Origin: Aggregatimonas sangjinii
Lineage (GTDB): Bacteria > Bacteroidota > Bacteroidia > Flavobacteriales > Flavobacteriaceae
Assembly (NCBI RefSeq): GCF_005943945.1
Contig: NZ_CP040710.1
Span: forward strand, 3,393,501 to 3,457,500
Reading direction: 5' to 3'
Length of the DNA stretch: 64,000 nucleotides
The translations under genes and the position numbers were made by a program. How positions within the stretch are numbered: position 1 is the first letter of the stretch; every line of letters begins with the position of its first letter. This document shows, in pieces, positions 1 to 8,535 of this stretch. Under the pieces are notes generated by a model that had not been told where the DNA came from, made no database searches, and saw nothing but the letters and a program-made list of their open reading frames with translations.

Positions 1-366
1 GTCGAGATCTTCAATGGAAATTCCATATTCAACGGCCACCAATTCCATACCTCCCGAGCTGGTCTCGATAAAAATCAAAACCTCAGGATTCTCCAAATCG
101 AAAGTGTCATCCAACAAGCCGGCATTCAAGTAATGAAAGCCCATTTGGGTACGATATTCGGTAGCTTTAATATCATAGCCTTTGCTTTTTGCGTTATCAA
201 AATTTTTAAATGGTTCAACGGCTATTTTAAGCCGTGCCACTTCATTTTCCCAAGGTCTTATATTCTCCTTGTCGCAGGCATTGAGTATCAAGAAGGCCAA
301 GATCAGTAGTACAAACCAGAAAAATGATTCAAAACCGGTATTTTCTCCACTTTCTAATTTTTTCAT
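1..366 (-). CDS. Putative lipoprotein, partial (C-terminus outside window)
   Basis: Reading leftward from an ATG at 364-366, 122 codons stay open to the window edge, so only the N-terminal part is seen. The N-terminus is a long hydrophobic stretch ending in LILNAC at about residue 35, which looks like a lipobox. The rest is hydrophilic and mixed, and I recognise no family. It lies 144 bases downstream of the DUF4242 gene in the same direction. The role is unknown; location at the inner or outer membrane is inferred from the lipobox only. Confidence 0.6.
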   Translation of the reverse strand, partial: MKKLESGENTGFESFFWFVLLILAFLILNACDKENIRPWENEVARLKIAVEPFKNFDNAKSKGYDIKATEYRTQMGFHYLNAGLLDDTFDLENPEVLIFIETSSGGMELVAVEYGISIEDLD

Positions 367-510
367 GATGTTATCATTTAAAGGTTATTGGTTCAAAACA
401 AAATTTTGGGGAATCTTATTTTTTGAATGGAAATAGTTTGGGAAACCACCCGTCATTCGCTTTTGAAAAGTCCTGATGGGTAGATTTCCGCCTAACACTA
501 ACTCAAACAT

Positions 511-903
511 TCAATTTTTGGCTGTAGCAGGATTGATTATGGTTGCCAATTCGGTAATGCTATTTGCAGGAAAACCGCCTTTTTCGGCGTGTTCTTTAAG
601 GGCTTCTTCATTTTCAGCCTTGTATACACAGTACACTTTATTTTCAGTTACATAACTATGTACCCATTCTAAGCCTTTGCCCATTTCTGCAACAACGGCA
701 TTCGATTTTTGTGCGATTCCCGCCAATTGCTCCTGTGAAAGTTGACCGGCATTGGGTATATCGCGTTCTATGAGGTAGGTTTTTAAGGCTGTCGATTCCA
801 TATTTTTTGTGGTTTGGTTCTTATCCGTTTTTTGGGCATGCGACCCCATGGTCGTCAATACCATTGAAATGATAAGCACTTTGAATACCCCCTTGGCTTT
901 CAT
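511..903 (-). CDS. Secreted DUF4242 (SCO4226-like) protein
   Basis: This is a 130-residue protein with a Sec-type signal peptide (hydrophobic core, cleavage probably after SHA near residue 23). It is followed by one ferredoxin-like DUF4242 domain, with YLIERDIPNAG near residue 43, WVHSYVTENKVYCVY, and HAEKGGFPANSI. The family includes the Streptomyces SCO4226 nickel-binding protein, so metal binding is possible but not shown. The export signal is notable because the family is usually cytoplasmic. The AraC regulator 327 bases upstream carries a domain of the same family, which suggests a regulatory link (inference). Confidence 0.75.
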   Translation of the reverse strand: MKAKGVFKVLIISMVLTTMGSHAQKTDKNQTTKNMESTALKTYLIERDIPNAGQLSQEQLAGIAQKSNAVVAEMGKGLEWVHSYVTENKVYCVYKAENEEALKEHAEKGGFPANSITELATIINPATAKN

Positions 904-1230
904 ATTTTCCTTGTTTAGAATTTATACTTCAAAAGTAGCGGAGCATTTTCCCAAGAACGCCTACATTTCATTCAAAAAATGAAACAAATAATGCACAATG
1001 AGCTACCTCGATTCAGTAATACGGGATATCCCTCGAAATGTCGGGTTCAATAAAAACAAAGTCCAAAATCCAACAGAAAAATACATGCCACTCGAAATTA
1101 AACCCTAAGAGATTAAAGTGTAGACACACCGCTTTCAGTTGACAATATCATATTGACCAACAAACCGTTATACTGTCTTTTAAAAGTATAAGACGGTGTA
1201 AAAATTAGGTGAAGGGATTTTGGTTTTGCA
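904..1230. other. Intergenic region between regulator and DUF4242 gene
   Basis: This 327-base stretch holds no convincing ORF. It must contain the promoter of the secreted DUF4242 gene if that gene is not co-transcribed with the AraC gene. A short inverted repeat, TTCATTC-aaaa-ATGAA, at roughly 967-982 lies about 65 bases upstream of the DUF4242 start and is a weak operator candidate. I see no clear terminator after the AraC gene. Confidence 0.35.
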
Positions 1231-2325
1231 CTACATCTTAAGGTATTGTAATGGCGCTAATCCGAAACGTTTTTGAAAACATTTCGTAAAATAGGAGGGA
1301 CTGCTAAATCCGGTTTCGAAGGTCGTTTCCGAAACGTTGTAACCAGCCTCTAGCATATGAAGGGATTCGACCAAACGGTATTCCCTGATTAAATTATTGG
1401 GCGACATCTTAAAAAGTGCAACACATTTTCGATACAACTGCGATTTGCTTAGGCTATGTTTACGACAACAGTCTTCTACGGTAAAATCGGCATCTTGCCA
1501 GTTCTTTTCCAAAACTTGCATCATCAGTTCCAAGAATTTTTCTTCCCCGATGGTCATACTTTTTACGCGTTCTAATCGCTGGTCATTTTGACGATCCGAC
1601 TTATTCAACTCATCAACTATTGAGGCCAGCACGATTTGGTTGCTATCGGCTATAGTGCAGAGGTGGCGCGCGAACCTAATAGTGGTACCGAACAGTCTAT
1701 CGCTCTTATCAACCGGTAAGCCGGCATTGAGGCTCATGCCCAAACCTATTTCCTCCGAAAGACCGGCCACTTCATTTTGAATACCAAATGCACAGTTTAT
1801 TCCTTGTGAGGCAGAAATGAACGAGACTACGAATCCCTCACCCTCCATTTCAACGAGACGCCCCTCATGTTTTGCGATCTGCTGCTTGACATTCTTTGTA
1901 AACTCGTACAAAACTTCCCTTGCCTTGGTAGTTCCTAAATCGTGCTCAAGCAGTTTTGCTTTAATTGTGGTAATAACCAATATGATTCGAAAGGCAGGGT
2001 CGTTAAAAATCTTCAGACCGGTATCAGCGGAAACACTGTGGTTTTCGGGGTATTTTATTCTTCCTAAAAAAGCTTGTACAATACCGCTATTCACTTCTAT
2101 GATTTCGTGGGGTATGAGTCCGTGGGCATCATTGTGCATCTCGATAACCGATTCTTTGTCTGGCGCTTCAAGCAAGCAAAATGCGCTGCCATGGGCCTCA
2201 TCGACCCAATATGTCATTACCCTACAACCATAATTCCCTTGTATCTTAAGGTCTTCCTGATGCGCTTCCGCAACATGTTCGGCGATTACTCCGGGAACAA
2301 TATGTAAATCCATATAAATAGGCAT
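1231..2325 (-). CDS. AraC-family regulator with N-terminal DUF4242 and degenerate cyclase-like domains
   Basis: A 364-residue protein with three modules. Residues 1-92 form a DUF4242 domain rich in His (H8, H17, H22, H45, H64, H68, H73). Residues 112-240 resemble a class III nucleotide cyclase domain; the normal catalytic first Asp region reads ILVITTIKA and the second metal site reads EGEGF, so catalysis is unlikely. Residues 262-364 form a typical AraC double helix-turn-helix with the SSPSYFTKCFQKRFG signature. It probably senses a ligand or metal through the N-terminal module and binds DNA through the C-terminal one. The next gene downstream encodes a secreted DUF4242 protein, a likely target. 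The ATG at 2323-2325 fits the start of the domain. Confidence 0.8.
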   Translation of the reverse strand: MPIYMDLHIVPGVIAEHVAEAHQEDLKIQGNYGCRVMTYWVDEAHGSAFCLLEAPDKESVIEMHNDAHGLIPHEIIEVNSGIVQAFLGRIKYPENHSVSADTGLKIFNDPAFRIILVITTIKAKLLEHDLGTTKAREVLYEFTKNVKQQIAKHEGRLVEMEGEGFVVSFISASQGINCAFGIQNEVAGLSEEIGLGMSLNAGLPVDKSDRLFGTTIRFARHLCTIADSNQIVLASIVDELNKSDRQNDQRLERVKSMTIGEEKFLELMMQVLEKNWQDADFTVEDCCRKHSLSKSQLYRKCVALFKMSPNNLIREYRLVESLHMLEAGYNVSETTFETGFSSPSYFTKCFQKRFGLAPLQYLKM

Positions 2326-2547
2326 AGTGGGCTTATTGTGTTATGACTCAAGATACTCAAATGTCACGAAGATTCATTTTCTGTGGCAAAGAAACGAGGT
2401 CTAGACATCTAAAAATGACAGATTTAGTTCAAATACTTGTAGAAATAAATCACTATTCCGCAGTGCCAATTCAAAAACTAGGCAGTAAAAACTGTAACAT
2501 TTTGCGATTTTTGTAACTAACATGTGGTATGCAACTAAACTACGCTT

Positions 2548-3303
2548 ATGATTAAAATAGACAACCTCACCAAATCCTTTACCTCTAAAACCGGGAAGGG
2601 ATTCAAAAAAGAAACGGTTACCGTAAACGCGGTCAACGAAGTTTCTTTTGAATGTAAACCTGGAAGAATCTTTTCTCTTTTAGGACCCAATGGCGCCGGA
2701 AAAACTACGACACTACGAATGATCGCGGGTATTATAAATCCTAGTTCAGGTACTGCCGTTGTAGATGGGATAGACATTTCGCAAGGCAATGACGAAGTAA
2801 AAAAGCGCATTGGCTTTCTCACTGGCTCGACCGGACTTTACGAACGGCTGAATCCCGATGAAACACTTGATTTTTTTGGAAAGCTTTACAAACTGCCAAC
2901 GGCAGCATATGAAGAGCGCAAAGAATATCTTTTTGAAAAGTTGGGGATCAACGAATTCCGTAAAAAAAGGGTAGGACAAATGAGCACGGGAATGAAACAA
3001 AAGGTTTCCATCGCGCGGACACTGATCCATGACCCAGAAGTGCTGATTTTCGACGAACCCACCTCCGGGCTTGACGTCATTACCGCAGATAGCATAATCG
3101 ATTTGATTCGGGAATCGAAAGAAAACAATAAAACGGTTATTTTTTCCTCGCATATCATGAGCGAGGTCGACCTACTTTGTGATGATCTGGCGATCATCGA
3201 TAAAGGATCGATAATCTATAACGATTCTTTCGAGAATTTTAAAAGGGAAATGAAAGCCGACAACCTAACCCAAGAATTTATCAACCGCGTTAAAGAAGCC
3301 TAA
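2548..3303 (+). CDS. ABC transporter ATP-binding protein, NatA-like
   Basis: A 251-residue ABC ATPase. Walker A GPNGAGKTT is at 46-54, the signature STGMKQK starts at 146, and Walker B LIFDEPTSGLD at 166-176. The closing region FSSHIMSEVDLLCD carries the H-loop. Similarity in layout to NatA suggests it powers export by the membrane partner that begins one base after its stop codon (Na+ or another substrate; not determined by sequence). It would act at the cytoplasmic face of the inner membrane. Confidence 0.88.
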   Translation: MIKIDNLTKSFTSKTGKGFKKETVTVNAVNEVSFECKPGRIFSLLGPNGAGKTTTLRMIAGIINPSSGTAVVDGIDISQGNDEVKKRIGFLTGSTGLYERLNPDETLDFFGKLYKLPTAAYEERKEYLFEKLGINEFRKKRVGQMSTGMKQKVSIARTLIHDPEVLIFDEPTSGLDVITADSIIDLIRESKENNKTVIFSSHIMSEVDLLCDDLAIIDKGSIIYNDSFENFKREMKADNLTQEFINRVKEA

Positions 3304-3304
3304 A

Positions 3305-4483
3305 ATGAACGAGTTATATATTATCATAAAAAAAGAGCTTACCGAATTGCTACGGGACAAAAAGACCATTATCAACTCTATCGTGCTCCCGACCTTACTC
3401 GTACCGATCCTCATCTTTGGAATGATCAAGGTAACCGAGATGATCGATAAGAGCGAGCAGGAGAAATCGGTTAAAATCGGATTGGTAAATGCGCCCGAAG
3501 ATTTTACACAATTGGTAGCCAATGATACCCTGAACAAGATTACCACCTATGGTGAATCCATTGATTTTAAAACGCTCATCGATGATCAAACCATACAAAC
3601 GGCCGTAGTTTTCCCTAAAGATTGGAACGCCCAGATGGATAGCCTCCGCTCCGCCGACGTACAGATTTATCGCAACGGGACCAAGGACAACGTAAATGGC
3701 CGCATTTCCAAGATGCTGGAAATCTATGAAGCCGGCATCAAGGAAAAACGTTTGAACCGCTTGCAAATTTCCACCGAAAAACTAACCCCTTTCAATAAGA
3801 ATTATGTGGAAGTGGGCGAACAAAAAGAGCTTATCGGAAAGCGCATCGGCGGTTTTATCCCTTACCTATTCATCCTTACGATGTGGGGCGGGTGTTTGTT
3901 GGCGGCAATCGATCTAGTGACCGGCGAAAAAGAACGAAAGACCATAGAGACGACCTTATCGTTACCGGTCTCGAAATTCAAGGTATTGCTGGGTAAGGCC
4001 ATCGTAGCTTCCATTTTGGGTTTTGTACCCGCGCTGTTAAACTTGATAGGGTTGATCCTGGGACTTAAGTTCATTCCCGGAATACCGGAAATGTTCAAGT
4101 CGGCCATAGATGAAATGCTAAACTTTCAATCGATAACGATGATCATGCTCTTGTTGATTCCGTTCGCCATTTTCCTGGCCGGTTTTATCATTGCACTGGT
4201 CGCGGGGGCAACTACCTTCAAGGAAGCGCAAAGCAAAGCGGCACCCATCATCATGGTCATTATCATACCCTTGGTCTTGGCCATGATGCCGGGTATTGAG
4301 TTTACCTGGGCTACGGTTTTTATCCCGGTGCTCAACATAGGTCTTGGGGTAAAGGAAATAATGGCCGGGACTATAAACATGGGGATGTATGCCGCCATGC
4401 TAACCTCGTTGATCGCGTTTGCGGTAGGAGCCATTTATTTCAGCTACAGAAAGTTTTCGGATGAGAATGCAATTTTGAAGTAG
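3305..4483 (+). CDS. ABC transporter permease, NatB-like
   Basis: A 392-residue ABC-2 type permease. One N-terminal membrane segment (about 24-42, with the KKELTELLRDKKT cytoplasmic lead-in) is followed by a large extracytoplasmic domain to about residue 180, and then five or six membrane segments to residue 385. The motif DLVTGEKERKTIETTLSLP after the second segment is typical of NatB/CcmB-like permeases. It starts one base after the ATPase gene ends, so translation is probably coupled and the two form one exporter. Confidence 0.85.
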   Translation: MNELYIIIKKELTELLRDKKTIINSIVLPTLLVPILIFGMIKVTEMIDKSEQEKSVKIGLVNAPEDFTQLVANDTLNKITTYGESIDFKTLIDDQTIQTAVVFPKDWNAQMDSLRSADVQIYRNGTKDNVNGRISKMLEIYEAGIKEKRLNRLQISTEKLTPFNKNYVEVGEQKELIGKRIGGFIPYLFILTMWGGCLLAAIDLVTGEKERKTIETTLSLPVSKFKVLLGKAIVASILGFVPALLNLIGLILGLKFIPGIPEMFKSAIDEMLNFQSITMIMLLLIPFAIFLAGFIIALVAGATTFKEAQSKAAPIIMVIIIPLVLAMMPGIEFTWATVFIPVLNIGLGVKEIMAGTINMGMYAAMLTSLIAFAVGAIYFSYRKFSDENAILK

Positions 4484-4504
4484 GATAAAAAAAGACGAAA
4501 GACC

Positions 4505-4595
4505 ATCACGCCTGAGGCGTGATTCCTAGAAACAAGAGCCAAGACTCCATTTACGCACCTGTTAAAGGGGCAATGAAACCTTGGTTCTTTGTTCT
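4505..4595. repeat. Hairpin and imperfect inverted repeat after natAB-like genes
   Basis: A perfect 8-bp hairpin ATCACGCC-tga-GGCGTGAT lies at 4505-4523, just after the permease gene. It has no T-run on the plus side. A longer imperfect inverted repeat follows (4528-4548 against 4575-4595, 15 of 21 positions pairing). The region separates two convergent genes and could act as a terminator or be a decayed dispersed repeat. Confidence 0.45.
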
Positions 4596-4674
4596 TGGCG
4601 CTATTGTCCTTAAAAATCTTTCTTATTCACCCCACAACGTTCGAGCCAGAAAGTTGGAGAAAAGTCTCCTCCGC

Positions 4675-5703
4675 CTATTTCACCGGATAGTAGATATCAG
4701 TTTGTATTTCATTTTCCTTGACCAAAGTAGGGTCGTTCACATACTTTTCGTAAACCGGACCGGCCGCCGTGAGGTTATTGGCCTTCATGTATTCGGCAAT
4801 CGCTATATGGGCTTTCTCGTCACCTGTTCCGTAATTTCCGAACTTGGATACCATGACGACTTCACCCTGTGGTATGCTAACCTTCTTCATACCTTCTGCT
4901 GGAGGCAGATCTTTTTCCAGAAAAAGGCCTATAATCATATCGACCTCCCCGGTTTCCATATCCCAATTATTAAAGATGGCAGATGGCATATATTCCTTAG
5001 GGGCCAGGCCTTTTTGGGAGGCGTACATGCCCGCCTTCGGCATCGACTCTTGAAAAAGCTGCATCGCCTCCTCGGTAGTGGAAACATGAGGGTACCCGAT
5101 AAAGGTTTGGGCATCCATCGTCTTCTTGGTAATTTCGCCCATAGACCAGGTTCCGGCCGGTTTATAGTCTTTTGCCGTTATCTGAACGATGCTGTCCAAT
5201 TTCTCAAGGCCCCTTTCGAACATAGGCCCCATCATATTGTCGTAGCCCCCGCTAACCGCACTGATCAATTTCATCATGTAGGGTGATTCTTCGGTCTTCA
5301 TTCCCCAGGTCACCTCTGTTCCGTTTTCTATCGGCTTAAAATTCCAAAATCCTCTGGCAGAACCCATTCCTTCAAATGTCATTTCGTTTACAATGGCTTC
5401 ATTTCGCTTTGCTTCTACCATTTCCATACTTCCATTTCCGCTTGAGCTGGTCCAGCTGTAGGAAGCTCCCTCACCTTGTGTTTGTTCATCGTATGCAAAG
5501 GTCATGTTTGGATCTTCCTCTTTCCAAGGACCCCATGCCTCCCAATTCTTATAATCGGAAACATTGTTGTAGACTACTTCTACAGGAGCGTTCAGAACTC
5601 TTGTGCGCTTTACCTCATAGGCATCGGGTTGTACGGCCGCGTAAATGGCCAGACCGAGGACTACTATCAATACGAACAGTAAAATGTACTTTAAAATTTT
5701 CAT
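4675..5703 (-). CDS. Membrane-anchored SRPBCC + GyrI-like ligand-binding protein
   Basis: A 342-residue protein. Residues 5-25 form one hydrophobic anchor or uncleaved signal. Residues about 30-175 match the SRPBCC / polyketide-cyclase-like fold (VLNAPVEVVYNNVSDYKNWEAW, then WSFKP-like FWNFKP). The C-terminal half resembles the GyrI-like/AraC effector-binding fold (PAGTWSMGEITKK, then IGLFLEKDLPPAEGM and YGTGDEKAHIAIAEYM). There is no DNA-binding domain. Both folds bind small hydrophobic ligands, so a periplasmic binding or carrier role is possible, but no substrate can be named. It stands alone between a convergent ABC operon and the P450 gene. Confidence 0.75.
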   Translation of the reverse strand: MKILKYILLFVLIVVLGLAIYAAVQPDAYEVKRTRVLNAPVEVVYNNVSDYKNWEAWGPWKEEDPNMTFAYDEQTQGEGASYSWTSSSGNGSMEMVEAKRNEAIVNEMTFEGMGSARGFWNFKPIENGTEVTWGMKTEESPYMMKLISAVSGGYDNMMGPMFERGLEKLDSIVQITAKDYKPAGTWSMGEITKKTMDAQTFIGYPHVSTTEEAMQLFQESMPKAGMYASQKGLAPKEYMPSAIFNNWDMETGEVDMIIGLFLEKDLPPAEGMKKVSIPQGEVVMVSKFGNYGTGDEKAHIAIAEYMKANNLTAAGPVYEKYVNDPTLVKENEIQTDIYYPVK

Positions 5704-5996
5704 GGTGTTTGTTTTTAGGTTGTTGTTTTCCCATCATTCCCATGAAGAAGTGCCTTCCTCAATGGTCAAATGAGATTATCTTAAAAAGCTAACAGCTGGT
5801 TTCTAGGCGTTTAGATAAATAAATATACAATAATTTATAATGTAAATGGAAAATGACATACAGGTTCACATACTTCCGATGATTCTAAATATCGCGCCGT
5901 CAGGCTCGGTAATCCCCCTTTTTGAGAATTGAAGTTCTATGGATAACACCTTTGTGGAAATTTCGTCAAACTATCAACTTAGCATAGTCCAGCTAC

Positions 5997-7382
5997 CTAC
6001 CTTAGGGAGAATTTAACGGGTACTTTCGCCGGTTTCAAAGAAACCAAAGGATTGATCTGTACTTCGCTGTCGGAAGTTGACAGACGGTACTTTTTGACCA
6101 AAAGCCCTACCGTTAGCATCATTTCGTACATCGCAAAATTGTTCCCCACGCACATACGCGGTCCGGCCCCAAAAGGAAAGTAGTAATCGGAGTAGTCTTT
6201 TTTATTCGCGGCATTAAAGCGTTCGGGACGAAATTCAGAAGGATGTTCCCAAAAATCGGCATGGCGATGTAACTCATAGATGCTCATCAGCCAAACCGTA
6301 TTTTTTTTAAAAGTGTGACCATCTATGGTATCTTCGGCCAAACTGACCCTATCGATAACATAGGCCGGCGGATAAAGGCGCATGGCTTCTTCAAGACACT
6401 GTTTGGCGAACGTCAACTTGCCCATCGCCTGCATTAGGTCTTCCTTGTCAAAATCGATTTGACCGACCTCTTGAAATAATTTCTCCTGAATTTCTGGATG
6501 CTTTGCAATCAAAAACAACGTAAAGCTAAGCGTATTCGCTGTAGTCTCAAAACCGGCGGTGAACAGAATCAACACCTCATCAATAAGCTGCTGTCGCGAC
6601 ATACCGGTACCATCTACGTACCGCGCCTGAAGTAGCATATCGAGCAAGTCATCTTTTTCCATTTCTGACGTTACCCGTTCTTCTATGACCTCATCCAGAA
6701 TCTTTTGGCCTTCTTTTGAAAAATTGATATGTTTTCGAATCGCCCCACTCAAATGAAACCACCATTTCAAATAGGGCTGCCGCATTTCCTTGATCAGCAT
6801 TTGTTGATTCGTCATGGTAATGCGCTGCAGTTTTCGCATACGCTCCCGAATATCCCCGGCACTGAACAGCGATTTGGCAACTACTTGAAAGGCAAGGTCG
6901 CCCATTAAAGGAAAGATATCGCGTTCTACATCCGGTCGTACTTCTTTTAATTCCGTCTGGATGGCGGAAAGCATAATTCCCAACAAACCCTCCAACTTCT
7001 TTTTATGAAAGGCGGGTTGTACCATTCGGCGATGGGTTCGCCAAAATTCCCCGTTCGACGTTAAGATACCTTTTCCGATGTATTTGGCCAGATCCTTGGA
7101 TTGTAACGAAGACTTGTGATAGTTTTTATGGTTTTTCTGCAAGATGTATTTGATGGTCTCCGCATTGCGGGTAAAGACTACCTTACTTGCGGGGCCGATG
7201 TGTACCATAAAGGTATCACCGTGTTTCTCGAACCGCTCGTTATGAAAAGGCAATGGATTGGTGAGGATTCGTTTACGGTTTTTGAATACCTCTGCCTGGG
7301 AGACCGAAACAAGGGGCGTTTTGAGAGTTTCTGCAGTGTAAGATGGGTTGTTTTTAGCTGTTTCGGGCATTTTCATTCGCAT
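5997..7382 (-). CDS. Cytochrome P450
   Basis: A 461-residue soluble P450. The oxygen-binding I-helix motif AGFETT is at 276-281, the ExxR of the K-helix is in EEAMR at 331-335, PERF is at 386-389, and the heme loop FGAGPRMCVG has the thiolate ligand Cys411. Length and motif order fit a complete class. There is no N-terminal membrane anchor. The substrate cannot be deduced; fatty acids or terpenoids are common for bacterial relatives. It starts 33 bases after ruvB ends on the same strand, so it is probably co-transcribed with it. No ferredoxin or reductase gene is nearby, so electron donors must come from elsewhere. Confidence 0.93.
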   Translation of the reverse strand: MRMKMPETAKNNPSYTAETLKTPLVSVSQAEVFKNRKRILTNPLPFHNERFEKHGDTFMVHIGPASKVVFTRNAETIKYILQKNHKNYHKSSLQSKDLAKYIGKGILTSNGEFWRTHRRMVQPAFHKKKLEGLLGIMLSAIQTELKEVRPDVERDIFPLMGDLAFQVVAKSLFSAGDIRERMRKLQRITMTNQQMLIKEMRQPYLKWWFHLSGAIRKHINFSKEGQKILDEVIEERVTSEMEKDDLLDMLLQARYVDGTGMSRQQLIDEVLILFTAGFETTANTLSFTLFLIAKHPEIQEKLFQEVGQIDFDKEDLMQAMGKLTFAKQCLEEAMRLYPPAYVIDRVSLAEDTIDGHTFKKNTVWLMSIYELHRHADFWEHPSEFRPERFNAANKKDYSDYYFPFGAGPRMCVGNNFAMYEMMLTVGLLVKKYRLSTSDSEVQINPLVSLKPAKVPVKFSLR

Positions 7383-7415
7383 GTATCATTGTCAATTCCC
7401 GAACTCTCGTTGCTA

Positions 7416-8438
7416 CTAAAAGAGTCCGCCTTGTATATTTCCTTTGATTCGACCGAGATGTTTATAGGCCAACTCGGTAACTTCCCGGCCTCTCGGGGTT
7501 CTCATGATAAAACCTTGTTGTATCAAAAAGGGTTCGTAAACCTCTTCGATCGTTTCCGGGCTCTCCGAAACGGCGGTCGCTATAGTTGATATGCCTACCG
7601 GGCCGCCTTTAAATTTATCGATAATAGTGGTCAAAATCTTATTATCCATCTCATCCAGGCCATGGGCATCGACGTTCAATGCTTTTAGACCGAATTTTGA
7701 GATGTTCATATCAATATGGCCATTACCCTTAATTTGGGCAAAATCACGTACGCGCCGTAAAAGGGCATTACAGATCCGGGGTGTGCCCCTGCTGCGGCCA
7801 GCAATTTCTATGGCGGCATCCTGTTGAATCGGCACTTTTAAAATTTCGGCACTGCGCTCGACTATTGTCGACAGCAATTCGGTGGAATAATATTGTAAGC
7901 GGCTTTGAATACCGAACCGGGCACGCATTGGTGCAGTTAATAATCCAGATCGGGTAGTCGCACCGATGAGCGTAAACGGATTCAGATTGATCTGTACCGA
8001 ACGGGCATTAGGACCAGTCTCGATCATGATGTCGATTTTGTAATCCTCCATGGCCGAATAGAGGTACTCTTCGACGATCGGGCTTAAACGATGTATCTCG
8101 TCTATAAACAGTACATCGCGCTCTTCTAAATTGGTCAAAAGTCCGGCGAGGTCACCGGGCTTGTCCAGTACCGGGCCTGAAGTGATCTTGATACCCACGC
8201 CCAGTTCATTGGCCAGAATATGGGCCAAGGTAGTCTTACCCAATCCCGGAGGGCCATGAAACAACGTATGGTCTAGGGCTTCGTTTCTTCGATTGGCCGC
8301 TTCCACAAAAATCCTAAGATTTTCCAACACTTGTTCCTGTCCCGTAAAATCATCGAAAGTGACGGGACGCAAGGCTCTTTCAATATCCAACTCCTGGGAA
8401 GAAAAACTATCCGAGGTCGGGTCTAAGTGCTCGTTCAT
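7416..8438 (-). CDS. ruvB: Holliday junction branch migration ATPase RuvB
   Basis: A 340-residue AAA+ motor that drives Holliday junction branch migration together with RuvA and the resolvase RuvC. Walker [10 protein letters not shown] begins at residue 62, Walker B is LFIDEIHR, and the sensor region is [14 protein letters not shown]. The C-terminal winged helix ends with [13 protein letters not shown]. The frame is open for 17 more codons upstream, but the family start is MNEHLDP. A TATCTTTG promoter box sits inside that extension, so the ATG at 8436-8438 is chosen. ruvA and ruvC are not in the window. Confidence 0.96.
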   Translation of the reverse strand: MNEHLDPTSDSFSSQELDIERALRPVTFDDFTGQEQVLENLRIFVEAANRRNEALDHTLFHGPPGLGKTTLAHILANELGVGIKITSGPVLDKPGDLAGLLTNLEERDVLFIDEIHRLSPIVEEYLYSAMEDYKIDIMIETGPNARSVQINLNPFTLIGATTRSGLLTAPMRARFGIQSRLQYYSTELLSTIVERSAEILKVPIQQDAAIEIAGRSRGTPRICNALLRRVRDFAQIKGNGHIDMNISKFGLKALNVDAHGLDEMDNKILTTIIDKFKGGPVGISTIATAVSESPETIEEVYEPFLIQQGFIMRTPRGREVTELAYKHLGRIKGNIQGGLF

Positions 8439-8445
8439 ATGACCA

Positions 8446-8453
8446 CAAAGATA
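8446..8453 (-). promoter_or_regulatory. Predicted -7 box upstream of ruvB
   Basis: On the minus strand this reads TATCTTTG, a perfect match to the Bacteroidota TAnnTTTG element. It sits 8 bases before the chosen ruvB start, so the transcript would have almost no leader. A TTG-containing -33 element lies further upstream but at a loose distance. Confidence 0.45.
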
Positions 8454-8535
8454 GCGAAAAGAGCAAAGACCTTTGTGCAATCGGCTCAATAGAATCCAAC
8501 GCGTTTTGAAGTAAATAAATTCGTAATTTCAGGAC

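Noticed and set aside
182-436. 84-codon plus-strand ORF at the left edge
   Set aside because: It lies opposite the lipoprotein coding frame, and its product is a Ser/Phe-rich shadow without domain features.
4519-5286. 255-codon plus-strand ORF opposite the SRPBCC gene
   Set aside because: It is fully antisense to a well-supported gene, and its translation is Arg/His/Phe-rich with no fold or signal, typical of a shadow frame.
8439-8489. Longer ruvB start
   Set aside because: The extra 17 residues do not match the RuvB family and contain the predicted promoter box.
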